A stretch of DNA of 64,000 nucleotides from Acidobacteriota bacterium (GTDB lineage: Bacteria > Acidobacteriota > Blastocatellia > Pyrinomonadales > Pyrinomonadaceae), in NCBI GenBank assembly GCA_016703965.1, contig JADJBB010000021.1, positions 186,001-250,000 of the forward strand. Reading direction: 5' to 3'. The translations under genes and the position numbers were made by a program. The first letter of the stretch is position 1, and the number at the start of each line of letters is the position of its first letter. Shown piece by piece: positions 8,079 through 17,340 of this stretch. The notes under the pieces are model-generated. The model was not told where the DNA came from and ran no database searches. It saw nothing but the letters and a program-made list of their open reading frames with translations.

Positions 8079-10589
8079 CTAAGATTCCGAAATGTCCCAA
8101 TCGAACGAATTAGTGTTGTAAGAAACCGTCCATTCTGTACCTGCGAAGATGTCACTGACGATATCTGTCTTTCCAGCAAAGTACTCGGTCAAAAGCGGAA
8201 CAACTTTGTTTCTAAGAATGGACTCGATTGGAACGCCGCTCATAAAGTAGGCATGCCCAATCAAATAGTCCGCCGATTTCTTCTTTTCGAATATTTGAGC
8301 ATTGATTGTCCGCAGCAGGTTAGCTGCGTCGTCCGAAAGTACTTCGTATTTCGGGTAATATCCAATGAAATCGAACCGCCTCCGAAGTGCAATATCTATC
8401 AAAGCGATTGATTTATCTGCCGTGTTCATTGTGCCGATTACGAAAAGATTTGGCGGCACTCCGAAATCCTTTTCACCGTTTGGTAGGGTCACTTTAAGTT
8501 CATTTTCCGCGCCCAGTCTTTTGTCTTCTTCTAGCAATGTAATCAACTCACCGAATACCCTTGAGATATTTGCGCGGTTAATCTCATCAATTATCAAGAC
8601 AAAATTCTTGACAGGTTCTGCCGCTTCCGTTGTTTGGCGGCTTTTCTTGATCAGATTGACAAGGGGTTCGTAATAAGGGCCAAGTCCTGACGGGATGTCT
8701 CTAATATCGTCGACCAAATCTCGGAGCGTGTTGATACTGAGAGTGTGTTGAGTACCCCCCGATTGTTTTCGAAACGAGATAGACTTGTCTGATACCTCAG
8801 TTATCCAAAATGAGATGCCGGAAATCATCTTGATTTCGATTTCTTGAGACCGATCCAGAGGTTCAATTATCTGTTGAAAGACCTCGTCAAAGGATTTCCT
8901 TTTTCCAGTACCGGCAACAAAGGCCTCATAATTATCTCTGGCCTTCTTTACCATCTGATAAAAGATGCCCTTGTGGTTTTGGAACCTAAGCCTCTCGACT
9001 TCAACATCAGGCCGTAGGCCGACCACAAAGTCTTCATAAGCGTAGTTTTGGTGGAATGTTACAAATTCGATCTGACCTTGCTGACGAAGTTCATCAAATC
9101 GACTTTTGTTTACTGCGTGATCTGACGATGCGATGTTGTCAACGATTTCTACGGCCTTGTCTATGCTGTTATAAGTCTTGCCAGTTCCAGGGGGACCATA
9201 AAGAATAGTGTTGGTTGCCGGGAAATTTTGAATTCCAGTCATTGCTGTGTCCTCCCTTGGACTCTGTGGATGTTCAACAAGACCGCGGAGAATTTCATAC
9301 TGCTGTTTTGTCGCCGAGAAGTTCGTGCCCTGCATTCCAGCTTTCAAATGTTTTAGGCCCGGAGTTGATTTAATTCTGTCTTGAAAGATCGGCGCGTCGA
9401 TCAAATTGTGGGTAACTTTGATTCCCGCTTTGAAGGAGTTTTTATCTTCGACTTTCCAAAGGTAGTCATCAGCCGAAGCGTCAATTATTCGAGGTTCCTC
9501 GGTTACTTCAGCAAGTGCGTAACATCCGGCCCGTTTTCCGGTAGACCACAATATTAGCTTATCGCCAGCTTTGATCTTCTCCTTGTGAGCCGAAACGGTC
9601 CAAGTATCTACCAGCTCGCTTCTCAAGCCTTCTTCAAGGTCGTACATTTTCGGATTAGCCTGAAACACCCAATAATTGGTTTCAACCGACTTATCCAACA
9701 TTTGGTACAAAATATCCTGGGCCAAGATTCGATGATTCGGGTCCTCAAAACAGTCGTCGGTGAGCAGACTATCAACTGACGTCAATAATTCCTCATCGTC
9801 TGCGATGTAATCCGTAATTATATCGTCAATTAGATCAAGGTAATGAACATACTTTTCACCGGTCTTCTTAGACTTTATGCCAAGCAGCTCGCAGTACCTC
9901 TTATAGTAGGAATCTTTGTAAAATGTGTATTTTTCCGGATCGTGATAAGTGAGCAACGTTGCCATCGTCCGTTCGTCGTGAAAATCACCATACCGCTCGA
10001 CGGGCTCAACTTCACGGTAAATTCTCAGAACTTCCGTTCGGAACCGACTCATTCGGGTCGACAAAGGTATCTCTTCGTCGAAAAAAGCTCGAAACGCTTT
10101 TCGGTAGGCTTCGCTTGCATTCTGAGCGATATGTCGGATGACGGACCTTGCAGTTTGAAAAATCAAATTGGAGTAGTTAATGCCTTTGACATCTTCGACG
10201 AAATCGGTCGCGTCAAGATTTGGGCGACCATGAAACTGCTTGAGTAGCCTCCATTTATAGAGTTCGTCCACCAGTTGGGTTTCTTTGATGTGGTTTTTGT
10301 ACCGCTCGATCACGTCCAATACTGGATCGACGCCTTGGGCTTTCTTCTTAACCTCAAATCCCATTCGCTCCAAAAATCGAAAGGTTGGCGGACCCCCGGA
10401 GTATTCCCATCGTTTCTCGCCGTCCAATTGCTCGTGCGCATAACGCATGATTTCTTTTGGCGGGTAGGGTTTACCGTCTATGAATACGTCATACCTAGTA
10501 GAAGGAATCAACGGTATGTTTTCAGATTCGATCTTAGCAACCGCGTGAAGAACGTGTTGTTTTGTGATTTCGTTAGGTCTAAATGGCAT
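8079..10589 (-). CDS. mcrB: McrB-like AAA+ GTPase with EVE-type domain
   Basis: An 836-residue motor subunit. Residues 1-85 form a small domain that may bind DNA (inference). Residues about 304-440 look like an EVE/PUA-like domain (NYWVFQANPKMYDL, KAGDKLILWSTGKRAG), a fold known to bind modified bases. The AAA+ domain has Walker A YGPPGTGKT (about 465-473), Walker B FVLIIDEINRA (about 663-673), the McrB-type signature GTMNTADKSIALID, and the arginine region IALRRRFDF. It is cotranscribed with mcrC. The EVE domain probably replaces the 5-methylcytosine-reading domain of E. coli McrB, so the target modification may differ. Confidence 0.9.
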   Translation of the reverse strand: MPFRPNEITKQHVLHAVAKIESENIPLIPSTRYDVFIDGKPYPPKEIMRYAHEQLDGEKRWEYSGGPPTFRFLERMGFEVKKKAQGVDPVLDVIERYKNHIKETQLVDELYKWRLLKQFHGRPNLDATDFVEDVKGINYSNLIFQTARSVIRHIAQNASEAYRKAFRAFFDEEIPLSTRMSRFRTEVLRIYREVEPVERYGDFHDERTMATLLTYHDPEKYTFYKDSYYKRYCELLGIKSKKTGEKYVHYLDLIDDIITDYIADDEELLTSVDSLLTDDCFEDPNHRILAQDILYQMLDKSVETNYWVFQANPKMYDLEEGLRSELVDTWTVSAHKEKIKAGDKLILWSTGKRAGCYALAEVTEEPRIIDASADDYLWKVEDKNSFKAGIKVTHNLIDAPIFQDRIKSTPGLKHLKAGMQGTNFSATKQQYEILRGLVEHPQSPREDTAMTGIQNFPATNTILYGPPGTGKTYNSIDKAVEIVDNIASSDHAVNKSRFDELRQQGQIEFVTFHQNYAYEDFVVGLRPDVEVERLRFQNHKGIFYQMVKKARDNYEAFVAGTGKRKSFDEVFQQIIEPLDRSQEIEIKMISGISFWITEVSDKSISFRKQSGGTQHTLSINTLRDLVDDIRDIPSGLGPYYEPLVNLIKKSRQTTEAAEPVKNFVLIIDEINRANISRVFGELITLLEEDKRLGAENELKVTLPNGEKDFGVPPNLFVIGTMNTADKSIALIDIALRRRFDFIGYYPKYEVLSDDAANLLRTINAQIFEKKKSADYLIGHAYFMSGVPIESILRNKVVPLLTEYFAGKTDIVSDIFAGTEWTVSYNTNSFDWDISES

Positions 10590-10703
10590 TGGCTTTCAAA
10601 GTAGTTGAATTCGACATCAAACGCAAGAAAGCGGAGGCGTAGCCTCGCTATAGCTGGTGGACTGCACGGAAAGGCGGAACCATTTCCGCAAATCATAGGG
10701 TCC

Positions 10704-10792
10704 TAAGCCCAAAGACTTTTCAACCGTCGCTGACGCGACGCGGGATAATTCAACACCAGCTAACCGTGGGTTAAAACCGCACGGCTACATTC
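10704..10792. repeat. Right flanking repeat of the McrBC island (inverted copy)
   Basis: Read on the reverse strand it gives GAATGTAGCCGTGCGGTTTT, AACCCACGG, then CCGCGTCGCGTCAGCGACGG and GTCTTTGGGCTTA, matching 6621-6710 in the same order. The two copies bracket mcrBC in inverted orientation. Confidence 0.8.
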
Positions 10793-10825
10793 GGCCGCCG
10801 CGATGCGGCGAGGACATTTTTATCT

Positions 10826-11263
10826 TTACGTCTCTGCGACCTTTGTTCCCGCGACCTTAGTTTTGCGGTTTTCGCGGTGGCGGGCGGCTCTCGGGGAGAC
10901 GCGGGCGGTGCGGAGGTCGAGGATGAGGATGCCGTCGTGGTCGATCTCGGCGTCGAAGAACTGGAGAGTTTCGGGGATCGAGATGCTGCAGTCCTGGAGC
11001 AGGCGGTATGCGCGGATGACCTTGCCGCCGCATGGGCCCTGCGGCCCGGCTGGGTAGGCATTTTTACCGGCGAGGGCAGATGGTTTAAGGCCAATGCGGT
11101 TATTTACCGGGTCGAAAAGCAGTTGGTAGGCTTTCGGCGAGCCGAGTCGGTCGTGGGTGAGGCGGCTCAGGACGATCCAGCCTTTGGTGTTGATGGTCAC
11201 ATAAAGTGCGGCCCACTGGCCGCGGGTCGGGTCGCGGGATATTTCTTTCCACATGGTTTTCAT
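10826..11263 (-). CDS. Hypothetical protein
   Basis: A 145-residue protein of unknown function. It starts MKTMWKEISRDPTRGQWAAL, has a central β-rich part (LYVTINTKGWIVLSRLTHD) and a basic C-terminal tail rich in Arg and Lys. The ATG at 11263 is preceded by GGAG at good spacing; longer in-frame extensions lack such a site. There is no signal peptide or membrane segment. It follows the right-hand repeat of the McrBC island, so it may or may not belong to that island. Confidence 0.55.
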   Translation of the reverse strand: MKTMWKEISRDPTRGQWAALYVTINTKGWIVLSRLTHDRLGSPKAYQLLFDPVNNRIGLKPSALAGKNAYPAGPQGPCGGKVIRAYRLLQDCSISIPETLQFFDAEIDHDGILILDLRTARVSPRAARHRENRKTKVAGTKVAET

Positions 11264-11515
11264 AGTTGTTTTTCTCCTGTCGAAAAACATCGTACGGAAA
11301 CCGGGCGCGAAATGAAATGCCATTATTCACAGATCGACATGTTATGCACAAAATGACATGTTTTTCTCAAATTGTATGGTTTTGCGTACTTTGCCTACTT
11401 TTGCAGGGTTGATAACAGGCCTAATAGCCGGTTTTATCGGCGGTGTGAAAGAAATTATGAGTTCGTGAGGCATGAGGCATAATCAGCAACATCACAATTC
11501 CCGACAGAGCAGTGA

Positions 11516-11606
11516 AAACTACTCTACCAATCTCGGGATTTACTCTACCAATCAGGCGGTTTGCTGTGCGACAGGCTGAATTTTGCTCTACCTAAGGTAT
11601 CAAAAA
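11516..11606. other. Unexplained intergenic element with short direct repeats
   Basis: The 460-base gap from 11264 to 11725 has no gene. It contains ACTCTACCAATCTCGGGATT, then ACTCTACCAATCAGGCGGTTT, then GCTCTACCTAAGGTA. The 16-mer ACCAATCAGGCGGTTT (11547-11562) recurs at 59343-59358, followed there by a similar spacer and ACCAATTAAGGTA. Function unknown. Another part of the gap has GACATGTT repeated at about 11337 and 11365. Confidence 0.45.
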
Positions 11607-11725
11607 AGACTATTTTGTCGGTCTTGACTTCGCTCGGTGAGGTTTACCCAGTCGGTTCTGGCCTGGCAAAACGCGGCCAGTGCTAAAGCTGTCGCTCCCG
11701 GTTCTGACCCGGCTGCTCGTTCTAA

Positions 11726-12694
11726 CTATCCGACGATCGTTCCCGGCTCGACGAGCCCGGCGGAAGCCATCAGATTTGGGGTGAAGGCGGCTTCGGAGTG
11801 ATCGAATATCTCGTCGAGTTCCTTTTCCACCGAGCCGTGGCCGGCGGGGATCGCCTTGATCATCGGCTCGAAGTTCTTGAAATCATAGAGTTTGTTGTCG
11901 AGCAGGTGCGAACCTGTGACGTTTGTGAGCGCCGTCATCATGGTTGGACGAATGTAGGGCGTTTCCTTTTCGAGCTCGCTGATCAAGCGTTTTACTCTTG
12001 CACGTTTTAGGTTCGGCTGGGCTCCGCAGAGGTTGCACGGGATGATCGGAAACTGCTGCTCCTCGGCGTATTTCGCGATCTCGGCTTCCTGGCAATACGC
12101 GAGCGGCCGGATCACGGTGTTGCGTCCGTCGTCGCTCTTAAGTATTGGCGGCATTGCCTTTAGCTGGCCGACGTAGAAGAGATTCATCAAAAAGGTCGCG
12201 ATGATATCGTCCGCATGGTGGCCGAGCGCGATCTTTGTACAGCCTTCTTCGACCGCGACGTTATACAAAATGCCTCGTCTCAATCGCGAACACAGGGAAC
12301 AATACGTTTTGCCTTCGGGAATGTGGGCGGTGACGATCGAGTAGGTGTCTTCTTCGACTATGCGGTACGGAACGCCGCGTTCAGTCAGGTAATTAGGCAG
12401 CACTTCCTCGGGAAAATCCGGCTGTTTTTGGTCGAGATTGACTGCGAGAAGCGAGAAATTCACAGGTGCACGCCGCTGTACATCCAGCAGCAGGTCAAGC
12501 ATCGCGTAGCTGTCCTTACCGCCCGAAAGGCAGACCATGACCTTGTCGCCCTCTTCGATCATCGAAAAATCGTTGATCGCCCGGCCGATCTTCTTCAGCA
12601 ATTTGCCTCTTGTTCTGGTCTCTCCCTGCACCTTATTTACTTCTCCACTCGAAAACTCTAGATTTTGACACGCGCCGCCGCTTTTGACAACCAC
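11726..12694 (-). CDS. ttcA: tRNA 2-thiocytidine biosynthesis protein TtcA
   Basis: Thiolates cytidine 32 of tRNAs using ATP and an Fe-S cluster. The PP-loop CLSGGKDSYAMLDLLL is followed by the family's Cys pairs in TYCSLCSRLRRG and IPCNLCGAQPN, and by the block IALGHHADDIIATFLMNLF. Length (322) is typical. The first ~20 residues are not conserved-looking, so translation may begin a little later. Single-gene unit. Confidence 0.93.
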   Translation of the reverse strand: MVVKSGGACQNLEFSSGEVNKVQGETRTRGKLLKKIGRAINDFSMIEEGDKVMVCLSGGKDSYAMLDLLLDVQRRAPVNFSLLAVNLDQKQPDFPEEVLPNYLTERGVPYRIVEEDTYSIVTAHIPEGKTYCSLCSRLRRGILYNVAVEEGCTKIALGHHADDIIATFLMNLFYVGQLKAMPPILKSDDGRNTVIRPLAYCQEAEIAKYAEEQQFPIIPCNLCGAQPNLKRARVKRLISELEKETPYIRPTMMTALTNVTGSHLLDNKLYDFKNFEPMIKAIPAGHGSVEKELDEIFDHSEAAFTPNLMASAGLVEPGTIVG

Positions 12695-12855
12695 ATAAAA
12701 TGACTAGACACACGCCCAAAACCTAACTATTATCTATTTTAAGGGAATTTTCGATAGAACTGAGGTCGCGTGCCGGTGCCATCACTGCCTGATTTGAGAG
12801 GCGGATTTTCCGACTTTCCCGTCCAATACAATTTAAGAGAGGCTAAGTAAACATT

Positions 12856-13476
12856 ATGATCAGAATGGGCAGAGGCAGCAGGGCCGACCTACCAGATACC
12901 GACCAACCAACTCCCGAACAAGCTTACAGATACGCCGAGCAGGCTGCAGTTTCGACCGGCTCACGGGCAATTTCGGAGAGCGACTCCATGGCCCGCGACA
13001 TCAAAGAAGGCCGCCTGAGCGGATTTGTAGGCCACGGGACGACTTTGACGGGCGAAACCCAATTCCACGCGATGCTCCGTGTCGACGGCCATTTGATAGG
13101 AACGGTGTCGTCAGAATCAGGCACTTTGATCATTGGAACGAATGGTCAGGTCGACGCGAATATCCACGTCGCGGCGGCTATGATCAATGGGACGGTAAAT
13201 GGGGACATAGTTGCCACGGAAAAGCTCCAACTCGGCCGAACCGCCCGCGTGCTTGGCAACATCCACAGCCCACGGCTGATCGTTGAAGAAGGTGCGATCC
13301 TTGAAGGAAGCTGCTCGATGCTCAAGGCCCGTGAAGTCCAGGAAGAGGAAGCCGTTACGGCTGCAATTCAATACGAGCAGCAGGCCGCTGCGGTCGCAGC
13401 ACCTGTTGCGGTCGATAACGACGCATATATAGCAGACGATGAGGATGAGGAATCCGCCGAGGCGGCCTCGGTTTAA
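12856..13476 (+). CDS. Bactofilin family cytoskeletal protein
   Basis: A 206-residue polymer-forming protein. The central bactofilin domain (about residues 55-155) shows the right-handed β-helix repeat: FVGHGTTLTGETQF, MLRVDGHLIGTVSSESGTLI, IGTNGQVDANI, VNGDIVATEKLQLGRTA. The N-terminal ~50 residues and the acidic, Ala/Val-rich C-terminus look disordered. Bactofilins form nucleotide-free filaments at the membrane and help cell shape or localisation. A GAGAGG site precedes the ATG and a strong terminator follows. Confidence 0.93.
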   Translation: MIRMGRGSRADLPDTDQPTPEQAYRYAEQAAVSTGSRAISESDSMARDIKEGRLSGFVGHGTTLTGETQFHAMLRVDGHLIGTVSSESGTLIIGTNGQVDANIHVAAAMINGTVNGDIVATEKLQLGRTARVLGNIHSPRLIVEEGAILEGSCSMLKAREVQEEEAVTAAIQYEQQAAAVAAPVAVDNDAYIADDEDEESAEAASV

Positions 13477-13499
13477 CATCGAAAAGCTTTTGTTTTTGT

Positions 13500-13526
13500 A
13501 AGGCGGGCAAGACCCGCCTTTTTTTG
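13500..13526 (+). terminator. Rho-independent terminator of the bactofilin gene
   Basis: AGGCGGG CAAGA CCCGCCT followed by a run of T; it ends 33 bases before mscL. Confidence 0.9.
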
Positions 13527-13558
13527 TCCGATGACCACCAATTGAAAAGGAAAATATT

Positions 13559-13984
13559 ATGTTAAATGAATTCAAGGCCTTTATAGCTCGCGGCAATGTG
13601 CTTGATCTCGCGATCGGCGTAATTTTGGGTGCGGCATTTGGAAAGATCGTTACGACTTTTACAGAAGGACTGGTTATGCCGGTCGTTGGTCTTATTACGG
13701 GAGGAATCGATTTTAAGACGAAATTCTACGACCTCAGCGGCAAACTCGGCCCGGGAGCGACTCCGGAACAGATCGATGCGGCCGTAAAAAGTGGTGCTCC
13801 GCTCCTGCGGTACGGCCAGTTCATATCCGATATCATCACATTTTTGATCGTCGGATTTGTAATGTTCCTGATCGCCAAAGCGGCAATGGAGTACTTCAAA
13901 AAGCTCGCCGCCGCGACTCCGCCGCCACCTCAGGAAGCACTGCTTACCGAGATCCGCGACCTGCTCAAAGCAAAACAAGCTTAA
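13559..13984 (+). CDS. mscL: Large-conductance mechanosensitive channel MscL
   Basis: A 141-residue channel opened by membrane tension to release osmolytes on hypo-osmotic shock. It begins MLNEFKAFIARGNVLDLAIG and continues VILGAAFGKI, the conserved N-terminal helix and TM1. TM2 is at about 93-113 (DIITFLIVGFVMFLIAKA), and the C-terminal bundle helix is LLTEIRDLLKAK after a proline-rich linker. AAAGGAA precedes the ATG. Confidence 0.97.
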   Translation: MLNEFKAFIARGNVLDLAIGVILGAAFGKIVTTFTEGLVMPVVGLITGGIDFKTKFYDLSGKLGPGATPEQIDAAVKSGAPLLRYGQFISDIITFLIVGFVMFLIAKAAMEYFKKLAAATPPPPQEALLTEIRDLLKAKQA

Positions 13985-14015
13985 GTTTTCAAAGATCTAT
14001 ATTCAAGGATGCGTG

Positions 14016-14612
14016 TCATTTGACCGCATCCTTTTCCTTTGGCGGCCGATAAACTCTGTCTAGTGTTATGCACGCATTAAGACGAATATCGGCTTCATTT
14101 ATGTCCTCAATTGAGCCAACCGGTGGAAAGAAGCTGACGCCGACTTTCAAGCAATCCGACCTGCATCGAGCGAGAAAGCGGTCGTACATACCTTTTCCAT
14201 AACCAACCCGCTGTCCATATTCGTCAAAACAAAGGAGCGGAACAATTACCAGATCTATCAATTTCGGATCGATTAGTTCACCGTCTGTAGGCTCGCGGAT
14301 TCCCCAATGGTTCTCGGTCCATGCGGTGCTTGCATCAAACTGCACGCTCTCGATCCGGCCATTTGAAAGGTCCGTTCGAGGAGCCGCTGTAGCAATTTCC
14401 GGAAAGTCGAGCCACAGCCTGGAATAGATCAAAGAAGTATCAACCTCATTGAATCTATGGATCGGAATGAAGGTATGCAAAGTTCTTACATCGGCCAGGT
14501 CTGTATTTTCAAAGAACTGCTGAGCGATCTGCTCGCTCATTGCCGCAACACCCTCTCGCGTTAAAGCGGCTCGCTTTTCAAGGTGTAGTTTTCGCAATTC
14601 AGACTTTTTCAT
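14016..14612 (-). CDS. fthC: 5-formyltetrahydrofolate cyclo-ligase
   Basis: Converts 5-formyl-THF to 5,10-methenyl-THF with ATP. The family motifs are the N-terminal LRKLHLEKRAAL and the ATP/folate site VGYGKGMYDRFL, with LVIVPLLCFDEYGQR in between. Length 198 is normal. It lies last in a run mnmA, small basic protein, fthC on the reverse strand with 7-14 base gaps, so the three are likely cotranscribed. Confidence 0.92.
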   Translation of the reverse strand: MKKSELRKLHLEKRAALTREGVAAMSEQIAQQFFENTDLADVRTLHTFIPIHRFNEVDTSLIYSRLWLDFPEIATAAPRTDLSNGRIESVQFDASTAWTENHWGIREPTDGELIDPKLIDLVIVPLLCFDEYGQRVGYGKGMYDRFLARCRSDCLKVGVSFFPPVGSIEDINEADIRLNACITLDRVYRPPKEKDAVK

Positions 14613-14619
14613 CTGATCT

Positions 14620-14805
14620 TTACCCGCGTTTCTTGTCCGGACGTGGCTTGATGCCCGTGCTGGTTCTCGGCGTCACTGACGAAGCGACGACATCGGCACT
14701 TGATTGGGTTTCGCGTTCACTTTTGTTCGTCAGCAGTTTTGATTCGCTGACGATGCGTTTGGCGGCCTTGGCCGCTTTGCTTGGTCGTTTTTTTGCTGTT
14801 GGCAT
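14620..14805 (-). CDS. Small basic protein of unknown function
   Basis: A 61-residue Lys/Arg/Ser-rich peptide beginning MPTAKKRPSKAAKAAKR, with no membrane segment and probably disordered; it could bind nucleic acid (inference). AGGAG lies 9 bases before the ATG, and it fits tightly between mnmA (13-base gap) and fthC (7-base gap), which supports it being real. Confidence 0.6.
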   Translation of the reverse strand: MPTAKKRPSKAAKAAKRIVSESKLLTNKSERETQSSADVVASSVTPRTSTGIKPRPDKKRG

Positions 14806-14818
14806 ATTTCGGTCTCTC

Positions 14819-15937
14819 CTATGTTCTGATGATCCAGCCTCCGCCGACTACTTCTTCGCTGGTTTCTATATCGTAAAATATCGTTGCCTGTCCGGGCGTG
14901 ATCGCACGTTGCGGCTCGTCGAAGACGATGCGTGCGTGCGCCTCGGGCAACGGGTAGATCGTCGCCGCAGCCGGCTCGTGACGATAGCGGATCTTTACAT
15001 TTGCCCGCACGGGTTCTGTCGGCTCGTCGAAAGCTACCCAATTCACGCCCTTCGCGGTAAATTCGCATGCTTCAAGCTCTTCCGCCTCGCCGACAATGAT
15101 TTGATTCTTTGCCCGCTCGATCTGCAGAACGTAGAGCGGTTTTTCGTGAGCTATGCCCAGGCCGCGGCGTTGGCCGATCGTATAGCGGTGAATGCCCGTG
15201 TGGGTTCCCACCGCTTCGCCGGCTGTGTTGACGATCTCGCCGCCCTCGGGCAGATCGCTTTCGCGGCCTTCATGATCGAGATAACGATCAATGAACTCTG
15301 AGTATTTCCCATCAGGCACGAAGCAGATCTCCTGCGATTCCTGCTTCTCCGCTGTGTAGAGATTGGCGCCGCGGGCAATGTCACGAACCTCAGTTTTCGC
15401 CATCTCGCCAAGTGGAAAATAGGCTCGCGATAGCTGTTCCTGGTTGAGTTCCCAGAGAAAATAGCTCTGATCCTTCCAATGATTTTTGCCGCGAAATAGC
15501 CGATAGCGGTTTGCGGCTTCGTCGTACTCGACACGGGCAAAATGTCCCGTCGCGACCTTATCACATCCCAGAGAAACCGCCATTTTATCGAGCGAAGCAA
15601 ATTTCAAACGCGAGTTGCACGCCACACAAGGTATCGGCGTTTCGCCGTCGAGATAGCTCTGGACGAAAGGCTCTACCACATCGCGTTCGAAATCCTTCTC
15701 CAGATTCAACACGTAAAACGGAAACCCGAGTCCCTCGGCCACCCGCCGTGCATCGTAAACATCGTCGAGCGAACAGCAACGCGACGGTAGCGGATCGCCA
15801 TTCTCATCCACACTGATGCCGCGCCGCTGATTCCACAACTGCATCGTGAAGCCAACGAGTTCGTGCCCCTGTTCCTTTAATAATGCAGCAGCAGCCGAAC
15901 TATCGACACCACCGCTCATTGCTACCGCGATCTTCAT
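14819..15937 (-). CDS. mnmA: tRNA-specific 2-thiouridylase MnmA
   Basis: Thiolates U34 of Lys, Glu and Gln tRNAs. The N-terminal PP-loop is VAMSGGVDSSAAAALL, the catalytic cysteines are in IPCVACNSRLKF and ESQEICFVPDG, and the C-terminal region has YTIGQRRGLGI. The start at 15937 (MKIAVAMSGG) puts the PP-loop at the usual position; an upstream extension has no family match. In the same window mnmG and mnmE make the companion cmnm5 modification of U34. Confidence 0.96.
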   Translation of the reverse strand: MKIAVAMSGGVDSSAAAALLKEQGHELVGFTMQLWNQRRGISVDENGDPLPSRCCSLDDVYDARRVAEGLGFPFYVLNLEKDFERDVVEPFVQSYLDGETPIPCVACNSRLKFASLDKMAVSLGCDKVATGHFARVEYDEAANRYRLFRGKNHWKDQSYFLWELNQEQLSRAYFPLGEMAKTEVRDIARGANLYTAEKQESQEICFVPDGKYSEFIDRYLDHEGRESDLPEGGEIVNTAGEAVGTHTGIHRYTIGQRRGLGIAHEKPLYVLQIERAKNQIIVGEAEELEACEFTAKGVNWVAFDEPTEPVRANVKIRYRHEPAAATIYPLPEAHARIVFDEPQRAITPGQATIFYDIETSEEVVGGGWIIRT

Positions 15938-16114
15938 AACACCAAATTCATTCTGACAGGCTAAACGCACTTGACGCAACACGCCTTCACCCCGACGACT
16001 TTGGAATCCGCTATCTTGACGTTGAGTTTAGTTTCGAACCAAGCCAAGGAAGATGTCCGTCAATACTGGCTTTCAGACGGACGGATCTGGTTTGCGAAGG
16101 TTTTGGCTGCTTGG

Positions 16115-17251
16115 TCAGCTTACTAGGAATGGCCGCAATTCCCGCGTAATTGCCTCGGCATATAGTTTGGCCCCGGCCTTATCTGGGTGACCAACCGCAG
16201 CATACGAACAGCGTTTCGGCGAGTATTTTACCCCGGTAGTTCGCTTTAATTCGTCGAGGGCAACCTTGCATTCGATCTTTCGCTGGGCGTAGAGCGGGTC
16301 TTCGACCGTTCCGTCTTTTCTCATCCGGAAGAGCATCGTTTTTGGCGACTCAACGACGTTCTCCTCGGTCAGCGGTGCTTTAATGAAGATCGCCTGCTCG
16401 CGGCCGACCTTTGCATTATGATCAGCAATTGCTGCCCGGAAGTTGCGGTCGGATTCGGAGATCCAGAGTCGGGAACGCTTGATCGCTCTCTTTAGCAGTT
16501 TGCTGAAAACGATCGGACGCATGACGGGATTATTTAATAATCCTTGAATGAATGAGGGTACATTTAAGGTCTCAAGCCAGGCGTTGAAGACCTTGCTGCT
16601 TGAAGAATTCTCTGAGAGTATCGGGTAATATCCAACCACCGCAATGAGAGCGTCGGGATTATTTTGGGCTATGTTTTCAAGGAGTGAACCGACTCGGCCT
16701 CGACATACCTCCGCGATAAACAACTCCAGCTTTTTAATATCGCCGAACGGATCCAGCACACCCTCAACAGCAATGTCGGTAATTCCTGCAGTCAGCATCA
16801 CCAGATCAGCGCCGCGTGCCACGCCGCGTTTCTTATGATCATCGGCAGCCATCTCGACCTGTTTGAACATACTTGGCGTTGATACGTTGACCTCGCCCGG
16901 ATAGTAAGAAGATTCGTCCTTTCCGCTCGCCCGGTACTTAGTCGCCTCTTTTGGATCGAAACGAATGGTCGCACCTGAGTGAGCCTTAACCGTCAATGCG
17001 ACCTCGCGCGTTCCCCGGAAAACTTCCTTCCTTAGCCAGTCCTCGGTGAGTGTATAGAACTTGTCCGCCTCCGGCAGGCCCTGGCCCCAGATAAGCGAAT
17101 CGCCGATCACCAGAAACTCAAACGGTTCGCTTGTGTTATTCCATGAGGACATTCCGCGACCGTTTACCGCGGCAAACAGCGATGCTGCACCCAGGGCTTT
17201 TAGGAAATCACGACGGTTGACGCGGATAACACGCTTTTCACGAAGACTCAT
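16115..17251 (-). CDS. Tat-exported SGNH/GDSL hydrolase
   Basis: A 378-residue protein with a Tat signal (VNRRDFLKALGAASLFAAV). The SGNH block I is FEFLVIGDSLIWGQG, a Gly-containing block is VMLTAGITDIAV, an Asn block is IAVVGYYPILSEN, and the C-terminal His block is AAVGHPDKAGAKLYAEAI. Such enzymes are esterases, lipases or deacylases; the substrate is unknown. It is the third gene of a reverse-strand group, paralogous to the first (18134-19234), with a ceramidase-like membrane protein between. Confidence 0.82.
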   Translation of the reverse strand: MSLREKRVIRVNRRDFLKALGAASLFAAVNGRGMSSWNNTSEPFEFLVIGDSLIWGQGLPEADKFYTLTEDWLRKEVFRGTREVALTVKAHSGATIRFDPKEATKYRASGKDESSYYPGEVNVSTPSMFKQVEMAADDHKKRGVARGADLVMLTAGITDIAVEGVLDPFGDIKKLELFIAEVCRGRVGSLLENIAQNNPDALIAVVGYYPILSENSSSSKVFNAWLETLNVPSFIQGLLNNPVMRPIVFSKLLKRAIKRSRLWISESDRNFRAAIADHNAKVGREQAIFIKAPLTEENVVESPKTMLFRMRKDGTVEDPLYAQRKIECKVALDELKRTTGVKYSPKRCSYAAVGHPDKAGAKLYAEAITRELRPFLVS

Positions 17252-17340
17252 ATTTTGTGCGTAGGAAAAACGACCGATCTTAAAATTGAACTGGTTTTGA
17301 TGGCACAGATTAATTGATTTTTATGAGCAATGTAAAGCAC

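Noticed and set aside
14540..15301. 253-codon forward open frame over mnmA and fthC
   Set aside because: A shadow of two well-supported reverse-strand genes; its sequence is low in conserved motifs.
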